NCBI RefSeq assembly: GCF_002959895.1
Contig: NZ_PPDD01000014.1
Location: 1 to 64,000, forward strand
Origin: Veillonella infantium
GTDB lineage: Bacteria; Bacillota; Negativicutes; Veillonellales; Veillonellaceae
Direction of reading: 5' to 3'
DNA: 64,000 bases
Notes under the pieces: model-generated
Seen by the model: the letters and a program-made list of their open reading frames with translations, nothing else
What the model was told of the DNA's origin: nothing
The model's database searches: none
Part shown: positions 55,219-64,000 of the stretch, in pieces
Numbering within the stretch: position 1 is the first letter of the stretch
How the letters are laid out: each line of letters opens with the position of its first letter
Program-made: the position numbers and the translations under genes

Positions 55219-56477
55219 TGAAGTGGACGACGGAGGCCAAGGTAGGGGCTTTCACGATAATAGGTATAGCATTATTTATTGCGGGCATACTGTTTGTAGG
55301 ACGCATTGATATATGGGCTAAACCGCAAATGACGATTACTGGGGATTTTGCTCAAGTTAATGGCCTAAAAAATGGTAATCAAGTTAAATACTCTGGGGTA
55401 GCTATCGGTAATGTTTCCGATATTGAAATTACACCGCATGGTGTTGTAGTAAAAATGAAGCTTGATGAAAAGACACAAATTCCAAGTGATTCTACTTTCA
55501 CATTAGGGTCAGATGGTTTTTTAGGTGATAAATTTATTCAAATATCACCAGGTCAATCTAAAGTATTTTTACAAGATGGCGACACTGTTAAGGGCGAAGG
55601 CGCAGATGCTATGGAGAAAGCCATGCAAAGTGCTCAGAAATTAATGGATGGCACAGAGAAAATGTTGCAGTCTATCAATAATATTATTGGTGATCCTACA
55701 ACGCAAAATGCACTTAAGCACTCCTTGCAATCTACTGCAACGATGGCTGATAATGCTGTAGCGATTACACAAAATATGGCTGATGTAACAGCACAGTTAA
55801 ATCAGGCAGCGCAGCAATTTAATGCAGATGGTAATGCAGGCAATGATATGCGTGCTATTTTGACTAACTTAAAACAAACTACGGATCGGGTAGATAATAT
55901 GGCTCGTTCCATGGAATCTACTGTAACAGATCCTAAAGCACAGGAAAATATTAAGGAAACATTACATAATACGGCACAAATTTCTGCTCGTATCAATAAA
56001 TTGATGGGTGGTAAACCGTATCAAACTGATGCAAATGGAAATATTGTAGACGAAATTAACGTTGAAAAAAAGTCGTCTACTAAAATTGAGCCATCTGTAG
56101 ATTTGTTGTATAACACAACAGATGATGAGTTCCGCATCAATGGTCGTGTTCGTGCTTTTAATGATAAAGGGATGGCTGAGCTTGGTCTTTCCAATATTGG
56201 AGACGGCACTAAATTTGACTTGAATGCAGGTCGATTCGTTAGTTCTAAATGGTTAGTGCGCGGTGGTATATTTGAAAGTGAATTGGGTCTAGGTGTTGAT
56301 TATAATTTAGGTAGTCCAATTTCCTTGTCCGCAGCTATATATGATCTTAACAATCGTAAATATCGTATTCGTAGTGATATACGTTTACATAAAGATACTT
56401 ATGGGGTTATTCAAATGACCAGACCGTTCAGTTCCACGAACGGTGGTACCTACTTTGGTATTAAACAAGTATTCTAA
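55218..56477 (+). CDS. mlaD: MlaD family MCE protein with C-terminal beta-barrel-like region
   Basis: A 419-residue lipid-transport protein. A membrane anchor (about 7-28) precedes one MCE domain (about 38-117; VNGLKNGNQVKYSGVAIGNV, LGSDGFLGDKFIQI). A long helical region (about 130-275) follows, then about 130 residues of alternating strands ending in Phe (GGTYFGIKQVF), like an outer-membrane barrel. It could therefore span the periplasm alone, which would explain why mlaA, B and C are not in the operon. I recall a published description of such an MlaD in Veillonella, not verified here. Confidence 0.93.
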   Translation: MKWTTEAKVGAFTIIGIALFIAGILFVGRIDIWAKPQMTITGDFAQVNGLKNGNQVKYSGVAIGNVSDIEITPHGVVVKMKLDEKTQIPSDSTFTLGSDGFLGDKFIQISPGQSKVFLQDGDTVKGEGADAMEKAMQSAQKLMDGTEKMLQSINNIIGDPTTQNALKHSLQSTATMADNAVAITQNMADVTAQLNQAAQQFNADGNAGNDMRAILTNLKQTTDRVDNMARSMESTVTDPKAQENIKETLHNTAQISARINKLMGGKPYQTDANGNIVDEINVEKKSSTKIEPSVDLLYNTTDDEFRINGRVRAFNDKGMAELGLSNIGDGTKFDLNAGRFVSSKWLVRGGIFESELGLGVDYNLGSPISLSAAIYDLNNRKYRIRSDIRLHKDTYGVIQMTRPFSSTNGGTYFGIKQVF

Positions 56478-56519
56478 AGACTAGTACATTCACTTTAGGT
56501 GAATATGGAGGTACATATT

Positions 56520-57980
56520 ATGAACAAAAAGGTTTTATCCTTGGGGGTAATGCTCTCCTTGGCTACTACAGGTGCAATGGCTGCTGATGTAGTTACAACT
56601 TCCGTTAATAATGGAGATCAATTAAGTAAATATCAAAAAGAAGCCATTCAATTAACACAAAAGCAATTAGCTGAAAAATCTGTGCAAGATAGCAAAACTT
56701 ATGAGAGCAAATTGGACCTTGATGAGTCTCGTACGATTGAGTTAGCATTAGCGAATAACCGCACTGCAAAACAAACTAAATGGGGTTATGAAGCTGCTAA
56801 ATCTGCAGTTAGCCAGGTGGCTGCGGCTAAAAATCCGACTGTTAAATATGGTTGGGAAGCTCAAAAAACAGGTGGTGATACTGGTCGCGGTAAAACTGGT
56901 AGTCATAACTTCTCCATAAGTGCGCCTGTATTTAATCCTCAACTTGATGCAAGCATTGATTCTGCACGTTATACACGTGAAGGTACTGGTGCTAGCTATG
57001 AAGAAGCATTACAACAAGCAAAATATGATGCTATTAGTGGCTATTATACATTGATTATGAACCGTAATCTTGTTGATGTAGCCCAACAAGCAGTTAAAGA
57101 TTACCAAGGTCATGTAACAAATGTGCAAGCTCAATACAATGTTGGTTTAGTAGCTAGTTCTGATGTGTTGGCTGCTAAAACAAATCTTGCTGACTCTGAA
57201 ACGAGCCTTGTTAAAGCTCAAAATGCTGCAAATTTAGCAGAAGCTAGTTTAAATCAAGTCATTGCATATCCTGTACAAACAGCTATTAATACGGCAGAAC
57301 ATGATTTACAATATAAACCTTATAATGTTACATTGGAACAAGCTAAGGCATATGCTTTACTTCATCGTTCTGCTCTTGTAAAATCTGCCCTTGATGTAAA
57401 ATCTGCAGAAGAAGCTGTAAGATCTGCTAAAGCTGGCTACTTACCGACTGTAGCAGTAAAAGCTGGTCGTGGTTATATTGATCCAGATGGTTATTTTGGA
57501 ACAAGTACAAAATCCTGGAGCGTAGGTGCTAGTGCATCTTGGAGTTTATGGGATGGCGGTGCTACACAAAATGCCATTAAAAAAGCAAATGCGCAACTTG
57601 AACAAGCTAAAGAAGCTAACTTAGCAACTGTAGATGCTGTATTATTAGCAGTACAAAAAGCATACTTGAATTTGCGTTCTGCTGAACAAACTATTCAAAG
57701 TACACAAACTGCAGTAGCTCAAGGTCAAGAAAGCTTCCGTATCGCTACACTTCGTTATCGTGCAGGCGTTGGTACTAACCTAGACGTTCTTGATGCAGAA
57801 ACTAAATTGACAACAGCTCGTAACAATTATGTACAAGCTCTTTATAACTACAATATTAGCATTGCAGCGCTTGAGCAATTAACAGGTGTTCCATTGAATA
57901 CTCCAGTTGGCCAAAGTGGTGAGGTTATTGCTAATAGTGGTGCCCTTGAACAATTAGCAAAACTTGGTAGCAATCAATAA
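56520..57980 (+). CDS. tolC: TolC family outer-membrane efflux protein
   Basis: A 486-residue outer-membrane channel protein. A signal peptide (about 1-22, ending AMA) is followed by the two repeated OEP halves: LDESRTIELALANNRTAKQ and ATLRYRAGVGTNLDVLDAE. The ATG after GGAGG was chosen over an in-frame ATG within the leader. It lies 42 bases after mlaD and closes the operon at a terminator. No inner-membrane pump or classical adaptor gene lies next to it, except the small lipoyl-like protein at the operon start. Confidence 0.93.
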   Translation: MNKKVLSLGVMLSLATTGAMAADVVTTSVNNGDQLSKYQKEAIQLTQKQLAEKSVQDSKTYESKLDLDESRTIELALANNRTAKQTKWGYEAAKSAVSQVAAAKNPTVKYGWEAQKTGGDTGRGKTGSHNFSISAPVFNPQLDASIDSARYTREGTGASYEEALQQAKYDAISGYYTLIMNRNLVDVAQQAVKDYQGHVTNVQAQYNVGLVASSDVLAAKTNLADSETSLVKAQNAANLAEASLNQVIAYPVQTAINTAEHDLQYKPYNVTLEQAKAYALLHRSALVKSALDVKSAEEAVRSAKAGYLPTVAVKAGRGYIDPDGYFGTSTKSWSVGASASWSLWDGGATQNAIKKANAQLEQAKEANLATVDAVLLAVQKAYLNLRSAEQTIQSTQTAVAQGQESFRIATLRYRAGVGTNLDVLDAETKLTTARNNYVQALYNYNISIAALEQLTGVPLNTPVGQSGEVIANSGALEQLAKLGSNQ

Positions 57981-57995
57981 TATAATATGTAACCT

Positions 57996-58023
57996 AAAAA
58001 GACGACTTCGGTCGTCTTTTTTG
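57996..58023 (+). terminator. Terminator after tolC
   Basis: Stem AAAAGACGAC/GTCGTCTTTT closed by a stable TTCG tetraloop and followed by more T. It ends the mla-tolC operon. Confidence 0.95.
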
Positions 58024-58310
58024 TTATTGCAGTATTTACTTGAGTAGTTTATATGTGTATTTCATATTAGCTCAGATTGGTTGTGGTATGGTAAACAAGT
58101 AATTAATTGCCCATATATGTATAGTCGTATAACTCAACGTACTTATATTAGAGCGATTGTATTAGCTGTGTACTTATAGCAGAAATTGATTAGTGTGAAA
58201 TAATATTAGTTTTATAAAATTTACCCCTAAAACACTATGGTTATTACTGTGTCTGTGGTAAGATTAGTATATATATTTATATTATTCATAATGTGTATGG
58301 GAGTATCATT
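58024..58310. other. Long AT-rich gap before tamB
   Basis: No gene, hairpin or repeat of note was found in these 287 bases. A promoter for tamB is expected; TTACTG with GTATAT 17 bases downstream near 58245-58275 is a weak candidate. Confidence 0.4.
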
Positions 58311-61300
58311 ATGACCCGTAAAAAGTGGTGCCTTATAGGTGCAGCGATTTTAGGTTTATCTGGTATTGGTGCCAGCATTAATCCTATCGCTCAAACTTAT
58401 GTAGCACCTATGGTTAAAGAACAAGTAAATAATGCCATAAACGGCTCGGTGGACTATGATTCTCTTCGTATCAATTGGAATGGCGATGTAGTTCTGAACG
58501 ATGTGGTGATTAAAGATCGGGATGGTCATTTAGTAGGAACTGCACAAGATGTAGCTGTTGGGGTTAAATTATCAGCGTTGCCAAGCATAATTGGTGGTAA
58601 TACATCAGGGGCAACAGCTATATCTAGTGTCAAAGTGGAGTCACCTGATCTTCACATATGGCAATTGGTCGATGGATCTTGGAGTGTAGAAAAGTTAGTA
58701 AAACCATCAGATCCGAATCAGTCCGGCAGTTTTGATGGCGATATTACCATTAATAACGGTCGTGTAGCGCTACGTACTAAAGATGGGATAAAGAGAAATG
58801 TTGAAAAGCTTGATGGCACTATTGCACTCAATATGAGTGGTATGTCTAAAGGTGCTTTTACTGCTGATGTGGATGGTTCATCTGTTCTTGTAAATGGCAA
58901 CATAGACATGGATGATGTATCTAATTTTGATGTGTTTGTACAAGCCGATGAAATTGATACGGCTGGTATCATGAGTTTTGTACCACTTCGTAAAGATTTA
59001 TCTGTAACGGGTGGGAAATTACAAGATTTACATCTTAATGTTAAAAGTAAAGATGGCCAATATGTTATGAGTGGCAATGTAGGCTTTAAAGGCTTAACGG
59101 GTACTTATAAACGGGGAAATACGCTTTATACTATTACTGATGGTGAAGGCCGCATTATGCTAAATCATGACCAGATCGTTATTAGTCACAGCTCTTGGCG
59201 TATTAATGATCAGGAAGCAAAGCTGAATGGTCTCATTACATTGGGAAAAGAGGAAGAGTATTTAAATCTTAATGTTGTAGCTGATAAGGTGAATTTAGAA
59301 GCCATTACCGATGTTGGGGTTACTGGTATTGTTGGCGGTCGCGCGCATATTGGCGGAACCACTGTAGCGCCTCGAGTAGATGCAACAATAGGTAGCGATG
59401 GCATTTCTTATAAAGGGTATCATGTTGATCGCCTGCAAGGCGATATTGTTTATGATGATGGATTAGTTCGTCTTGAAAATACTCGCCTATCAGTTGGCGA
59501 AGGTAATGCTAAGGTCAATGGTCAATATGTAGTTGATACAGGTGACTTTGATGCTACCGTAAAGGCTCAGAATTTACCTTTGGATACTTTTACAAAAGAT
59601 ATGTCCACTCCGGTTACTGGTAATGTGGATGGTGAGGTTCGTATCTTAGGTAAAAACAATCAAGTTACGGATGTAGTGGGCGCAGTTGAAGGGCGTCAAA
59701 TTGGCATTCGTGGTGTAGTAGTTGATGCAGCAAAAGCTAATTTTACCCATAGTGATAATCGAACAAATCTTACTCTTGTAGGCAATATGGGAGATGGTGT
59801 GTTTAGCGGATATGGCTATATCCAAAACGGCAATGTAGATGCTACAGTTTCTGGTGATGCATTACCATTGGCATCGTTAAGCCCAATTATCGGACAAGAT
59901 GTAGATGGTACGTTGAATACGTCTATTACAATAAAAGGTGTTTTGGACAATCCAAATGTGATCGGCACTGTATGGGGCCAAGAGGTTCACTATAAAGGGG
60001 CTCGATTTGATAATATCCATGGGGATATTCAGTTGGATAATCATGTTCTTACCATCACAAGTGGACATGTTGGAGATGCTAGTGGCGGCTATGATGTAAC
60101 AGGGTGGTATAACATTAATACTGATGCATTAGACTTAAATGCACGAGCTCGAGCAGTACGCATTGAAAACCTAATCCGTACAGTTACAAATATTCCAATT
60201 ACAGGCTGGTTTGAATCAGATAATCATATTACAGGCACTGCGGCGAATCCTATTATAGAAGGTCGTGCTCATTTATGGGATGGTTCTGCCTATGGCAAGC
60301 TCGTAACAAATGCCTTTGTAAAATACAACTATAAAAATGACATATTAGAGCTGTATCGATTTGATATCGAAGGTTATGGTGCGACTATCACTGGTGGCGG
60401 TACAATCTCTAAAGATGCCATTAATGTAGACTTTGAAGGTAAGAAAATTGATATGGGTAGATTGCTCATCAATACAGACTATCACGTTGATGGTTTATTA
60501 TCGGGGCGCGGAATTATCACGGGCTCTATGGATAACCCTCAATTTAATGGATACATATTATCTGATGCACTATCGATTAATGGGGAATTATTAAATGATA
60601 TTCATGGTCATGTGTATGCAGATAAAACGGTAGTGAATGTACAAGACTTTACCTTTGCTGAAAAAGATGGTGGTCGTTATGTTGCTAAAGGCGGCATGAA
60701 GATCGACGATAGTAAACAGCTATTTGGCGTGTTAGATGTTACTAATGGTAGTGTAAACAGTTTATTAAACTTGCTAGATCGCTCAAATGAGCATCTTGAT
60801 GGTAAATTAAACGGTTCCGTTGAAGTTGGTGGGACAAAGGATAATCCTAGTGTTACTGTTAACGGTAAGATTAATGATGTTAGTATTGACGATAAAATTG
60901 TAGGCGATGCGACTATCGATGCTAGCTTAGCTAATCGAAAGTTTAAAATTACTACCTTAAAGCTACCTGTAGATGAAGGCCTCATTGCAATGGGGGGCAC
61001 ATTGGATCTTGATGGACAAGCTGATTTACAAGTTGCATTAAAGGATGTTGATATTGTACCATTCTTGCCACTTATAGGTAAGGATATCCAAGCTACGGGT
61101 TGGGTGACCGGCGTTGTGAATGTTACTGGAGAAACCAAAAATCCAAAGGTTGAACTATCTGGTGCGGTAGAATCTGGTTCTTTCAATGGAATTGGTATTG
61201 ATGAGGGCTTTGCATTAGCTACAATGCAAGATCATGTTATTCAAATTCAACGCATCCAAGGTACAAAGAGCGGTTATAAACTCAGTATTTATGGTAAAAT

Positions 61301-62597
61301 TCCATTGGCTGCACTCTATACATCTGGTTATTTAGAAGCTAGTGATGCTAAATCTATGGATGTAACGATTGACTTTAACGAAGCTGATATGGCGGTTATT
61401 CCTTTAGTAACAACGCGTGTTAAGGATGCTACGGGCCCGTTGAAAGGTGCTATTAGACTCACTGGGACTATAGATCAACCTGAAGCATATGGTACAGTTT
61501 CAGTTCGAAATGGTACGATGAAGCTTGCTGATGCGTATAGTGAAATTACAAACATTGATGGGGATTTGATATTCTCTGGACAACAAGGAGACTTCCAATC
61601 TCGAATTACAATGGGGAAAGGTACTGCAGGTTTAGCTGCTAAAGTAAATTGGTCTGGTCATGAGCTCACAAATTATAAGGCGGCGGTTCAACTGGATGGC
61701 TTAGAAATTGGTAGTGAGTATATTAAGGGACCATTAAATGGGGAACTTTATATTGCTGAACGCGATGGGCTACCTACATTGATAGGTAATTTGGACTTGG
61801 AAAATATCCAATTCAAGATTCCGCTTTCCTTACAATCTAGTGAAAGTAGTACCAATATGGGGGTAGATGTTACTGTCCATGCTGGTAAAGGGGTACGTTT
61901 ATATGATCGTACTTTATATAACATGTTCATTGGTGGTGATGTTCATTTTGGTGGCACGTTGCAAAATCCAACTGCTAGTGGGCAGTTTGATGTTAAGTCT
62001 GGTACGTTTAAGTATTTAAACCATGTGTTTAATATTACTAAGGGCGATGCACACTTTGTAAGTGGCTCTTATTTACCAAATTTGCAATTAGAGGCAGAAA
62101 CTAATGTAAGCAATTATAATATCATGCTTGGTGTAAAGGGCACTGTGGACCATATGGATTTAACTTTGACGTCTAATCCTAGCTTGTCTAGAAATCAAAT
62201 TATCTCTATGTTGACCTTTGGGCGTGGTGCGGATTCTAATAGTAGTACATTGACAAATGAGGATGTGAATGCTGTTGCTACAGCAGGTCTACAAATGTTT
62301 GCCTTTGGTTATGTACAAGATGCATTACAAAACACATTGGGGTTGGATAGGATTAATATTACGACTGGGTCCATTGATCCTGATGAGCCGACTAATAGAG
62401 AAACAGCAGGCAATTATAATATTGAAATTGGCAAGTATATTGTTCCGAAAGTTATGCTTACTTATTCTCAGGGTATCAATAATAAACAAAATAAATATGG
62501 TATAGAGTATTCTGTTAAACGAAACCTCAAGTTCACTGCATGGCATACATCGCAAGGGAACAATTATATAGGCGGTCGTTGGACAAGAAGCTTTTAA
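58311..62597 (+). CDS. tamB: TamB/YtfN-like translocation and assembly protein (AsmA-like, DUF490)
   Basis: A 1428-residue periplasm-spanning protein. One N-terminal membrane anchor (about 8-28) is followed by about 1000 residues of repeated beta-strand units with recurring G-x-v-x-G and NP-x-v patterns, the groove that carries phospholipids in TamB relatives. The C-terminal DUF490 region includes DLTLTSNPSLSRNQIISMLTFGR and ends in Phe (GGRWTRSF). GGGAG precedes the ATG. bamA follows after 177 bases, replacing the tamA-tamB pairing of proteobacteria. Confidence 0.93.
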   Translation: MTRKKWCLIGAAILGLSGIGASINPIAQTYVAPMVKEQVNNAINGSVDYDSLRINWNGDVVLNDVVIKDRDGHLVGTAQDVAVGVKLSALPSIIGGNTSGATAISSVKVESPDLHIWQLVDGSWSVEKLVKPSDPNQSGSFDGDITINNGRVALRTKDGIKRNVEKLDGTIALNMSGMSKGAFTADVDGSSVLVNGNIDMDDVSNFDVFVQADEIDTAGIMSFVPLRKDLSVTGGKLQDLHLNVKSKDGQYVMSGNVGFKGLTGTYKRGNTLYTITDGEGRIMLNHDQIVISHSSWRINDQEAKLNGLITLGKEEEYLNLNVVADKVNLEAITDVGVTGIVGGRAHIGGTTVAPRVDATIGSDGISYKGYHVDRLQGDIVYDDGLVRLENTRLSVGEGNAKVNGQYVVDTGDFDATVKAQNLPLDTFTKDMSTPVTGNVDGEVRILGKNNQVTDVVGAVEGRQIGIRGVVVDAAKANFTHSDNRTNLTLVGNMGDGVFSGYGYIQNGNVDATVSGDALPLASLSPIIGQDVDGTLNTSITIKGVLDNPNVIGTVWGQEVHYKGARFDNIHGDIQLDNHVLTITSGHVGDASGGYDVTGWYNINTDALDLNARARAVRIENLIRTVTNIPITGWFESDNHITGTAANPIIEGRAHLWDGSAYGKLVTNAFVKYNYKNDILELYRFDIEGYGATITGGGTISKDAINVDFEGKKIDMGRLLINTDYHVDGLLSGRGIITGSMDNPQFNGYILSDALSINGELLNDIHGHVYADKTVVNVQDFTFAEKDGGRYVAKGGMKIDDSKQLFGVLDVTNGSVNSLLNLLDRSNEHLDGKLNGSVEVGGTKDNPSVTVNGKINDVSIDDKIVGDATIDASLANRKFKITTLKLPVDEGLIAMGGTLDLDGQADLQVALKDVDIVPFLPLIGKDIQATGWVTGVVNVTGETKNPKVELSGAVESGSFNGIGIDEGFALATMQDHVIQIQRIQGTKSGYKLSIYGKIPLAALYTSGYLEASDAKSMDVTIDFNEADMAVIPLVTTRVKDATGPLKGAIRLTGTIDQPEAYGTVSVRNGTMKLADAYSEITNIDGDLIFSGQQGDFQSRITMGKGTAGLAAKVNWSGHELTNYKAAVQLDGLEIGSEYIKGPLNGELYIAERDGLPTLIGNLDLENIQFKIPLSLQSSESSTNMGVDVTVHAGKGVRLYDRTLYNMFIGGDVHFGGTLQNPTASGQFDVKSGTFKYLNHVFNITKGDAHFVSGSYLPNLQLEAETNVSNYNIMLGVKGTVDHMDLTLTSNPSLSRNQIISMLTFGRGADSNSSTLTNEDVNAVATAGLQMFAFGYVQDALQNTLGLDRINITTGSIDPDEPTNRETAGNYNIEIGKYIVPKVMLTYSQGINNKQNKYGIEYSVKRNLKFTAWHTSQGNNYIGGRWTRSF

Positions 62598-62605
62598 GTT
62601 TATGG

Positions 62606-62642
62606 CTAGAGTGTGCAAATCCCATAGGTATGCACATTCTAG
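62606..62642 (+). other. Hairpin after tamB without T-run
   Basis: CTAGAGTGTGCA pairs with TGCACATTCTAG (one G-T wobble) around a 13-base loop, 8 bases after the tamB stop. Because no T-run follows, it is a weak terminator or a 3' end stabiliser. Confidence 0.5.
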
Positions 62643-62695
62643 TCATATTAATTTCATAAAATTTGTTTAATATAGTACTCATTCCCAGTATTTTA

Positions 62696-62704
62696 TGCTA
62701 TAAT
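62696..62704 (+). promoter_or_regulatory. Extended -10 promoter of bamA
   Basis: TGCTATAAT gives a perfect -10 (62699-62704) with the TGn extension, 70 bases before the start codon. No clear -35 is seen, as is usual for extended -10 promoters. Confidence 0.6.
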
Positions 62705-62774
62705 AATAAAGATTTATTGGTCTTTATAAAATAAGATGTAAACTTTTTATGGGGATGAGTTCTAGGAGGAATTT

Positions 62775-64000
62775 ATGTTTAAACCAAAAGCCTATAAAAG
62801 TATGCTTGCAGCGTCCGTGTTGACTGCTGTCATGGGGACAGGCAGTGTATTTGCTGCTGAGGTACAAGCTGGCTATACTCCAGATTTAAATAGCACAACA
62901 ACAACTAATGCTGCTACTACTAATGATGCAGCTACAACTCAAGCTGTTTACAATGCTGATGCAACTACTACAAGTACACAAGATGAAACTGATGCAGCTA
63001 TCTTAGCTGCTCGTGGTGATACAACTATATCTAGCGATGGTACTGTAGTTAAAGGTTCTGATGGAACAGTTACAGTAAATAATGCTGCTTTGAAAACAGA
63101 TGACAAACAAGTAAAAATGGTGTCTAAAACTACTGGTGGTACTGACCTTGATAAGGCTGCTGAAAATGGTCAAACTCAAGCTGTTACAACTGTAGAGGCT
63201 CAATATGTTACAGCTGCAAATGCAGAGTCTATTAATCCATATGTAGGTAAATTGATTACTGGTTTATCTATCTCTGGCGTAACAGCTGAACAACAAGCAC
63301 AATTATTACCTATCTTAACAGAAAAAATCGGCGATGCTGTATCTGTTGATGGTGTATTTAAAGACGTGACTAACTTAGGTAATACTGGTTACTTCTCTGA
63401 AGTAAATCCTGTATTCACTACCGTACCTGAAGGGGTTAAATTGGACTTTGCAGTCACAGTAAACCCAATTACTACTGGTGTAGTTTTCGAAGGCAATACG
63501 GTTTATACATCTGAAGTGTTGACTAAATTCATGGATTTACAACCAGGTCAAGTTCTTAACTCTGTATACGTAGGCCAAAAAGTTCAAGGTATCAACGCAG
63601 CATATGCTCGTGATGGCTATATGTTGGCACATGTAGATGGTATTCGTGTAGATGACCAAGGTGTGCTTCATGTTCATATCGTAGAAGGTATTGTAGAAGA
63701 TATCGTTCCTGCTGGTAACAAGAAAACTCGTGACAAAGTTATTACTCGCGAATTCGTTCAAAAGAAAGGTAAACCTTTCAATAAGTTCTTGGTACGCCGT
63801 TCTGTAGAACGCGTATACAACTTAGGCTTCTTTGACGATGTAAATGTCCGTATGTTGCCTGGTGAACAAGATCCTAACAATGTAATCATTGAAATCGATG
63901 TGTTGGAACATAAAACAGGCACTATTACATTAGGTGCTGGTTACTCCAAATCTGATGGCTTGATGGGGATCATTGAATTTGGTGAAGATAACTTCCGCGG
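62775..64000 (+). CDS. bamA: BamA/Omp85 outer-membrane assembly factor, N-terminal part (cut by window end)
   Basis: The frame is open from an ATG after AGGAGG to the window end (408 residues seen). A signal peptide (about 1-32, ending VFA) is followed by about 120 residues rich in Thr, Ala and Asp. Three POTRA-like domains then lie at about 156-235, 235-312 and 313-390 (e.g. GVVFEGNTVYTSEVL; RRSVERVYNLGFFDDVNV). GTITLGAGYSKSDGLMG begins the beta-barrel. It inserts outer-membrane proteins. Long Thr/Ala spacers before POTRA domains are not usual in E. coli BamA, which has five POTRA domains. Confidence 0.93.
   Translation, partial: MFKPKAYKSMLAASVLTAVMGTGSVFAAEVQAGYTPDLNSTTTTNAATTNDAATTQAVYNADATTTSTQDETDAAILAARGDTTISSDGTVVKGSDGTVTVNNAALKTDDKQVKMVSKTTGGTDLDKAAENGQTQAVTTVEAQYVTAANAESINPYVGKLITGLSISGVTAEQQAQLLPILTEKIGDAVSVDGVFKDVTNLGNTGYFSEVNPVFTTVPEGVKLDFAVTVNPITTGVVFEGNTVYTSEVLTKFMDLQPGQVLNSVYVGQKVQGINAAYARDGYMLAHVDGIRVDDQGVLHVHIVEGIVEDIVPAGNKKTRDKVITREFVQKKGKPFNKFLVRRSVERVYNLGFFDDVNVRMLPGEQDPNNVIIEIDVLEHKTGTITLGAGYSKSDGLMGIIEFGEDNFR

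Noticed and set aside
60677..61186. Minus-strand reading frame of 169 codons inside tamB
   Set aside because: Antisense shadow of the repetitive tamB coding sequence; the composition is Ser/Pro/Thr-rich as expected for reverse reading.

Overview
The window is AT-rich chromosomal DNA that reads as a diderm Firmicute of the class Negativicutes, most likely Veillonella. Three observations support this. The housekeeping gene order is Firmicutes-like (folate genes, divIC-like, S1 protein, tilS-hpt-ftsH, birA-coaX-dusB-greA-lysS). A complete outer-membrane biogenesis block (mlaEFD, tolC, tamB, bamA) sits on the same chromosome. A lactate/malate dehydrogenase relative and an ornithine decarboxylase also fit this group. 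Genus assignment is inference from recognised proteins and was not checked against a database. No insertion sequence, prophage, CRISPR array or tRNA was seen.

Layout. 1-628: the 3' end of a 5S rRNA and its terminator, then a non-coding stretch with a 58-base direct repeat. 768-9041: a polysaccharide deacetylase, moaB, a cysteine-rich Rrf2 regulator, cydA-cydB and a single-chain CydD-CydC fusion, forming a cytochrome bd module. 9254-11959: a membrane protein of unknown function, then a DUF805 protein and a pyridoxamine-kinase-like protein on the minus strand. 12095-19270: an oligopeptide ABC transporter operon (oppBCDF, a class A beta-lactamase-fold hydrolase, oppA) followed by an LD-carboxypeptidase. 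Together these suggest murein-peptide uptake and recycling. 19375-24424: an M20 amidohydrolase, then an ABC-F protein with a possible attenuator, in line with folE-folP-folB-folK. 24548-26781: an unknown exported protein, a YeaQ-type membrane protein and a 2-hydroxyacid dehydrogenase.

26980-38967 is the conserved housekeeping block: divIC-like, S1 protein, ppx/gppA, tilS, hpt, ftsH, a minus-strand ThrE-type exporter, birA, coaX, dusB, greA and lysS. 39136-46869 carries ornithine decarboxylase, guanine deaminase, a CDF metal transporter, serS, a transaldolase-like aldolase and glpX.

47089-64000 is the envelope region: murA, an MreB-like actin with a long basic N-terminal extension, and an AMIN/phosphodiester-glycosidase protein. 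It continues with one apparent operon (secreted lipoyl-like protein, SpoIVB/S55-type protein, mlaE, mlaF, an MlaD with a C-terminal beta-barrel-like region, tolC), then tamB and the start of bamA, which is cut by the window end. The genes link peptidoglycan precursor synthesis, cell-shape machinery and outer-membrane lipid and protein assembly. The least explained parts are the secreted lipoyl-like protein and the S55 protein co-transcribed with the Mla lipid transporter, the altered active site of FolE, the extended MreB, and two leader hairpins (ABC-F gene and greA) placed between strong promoters and their genes.
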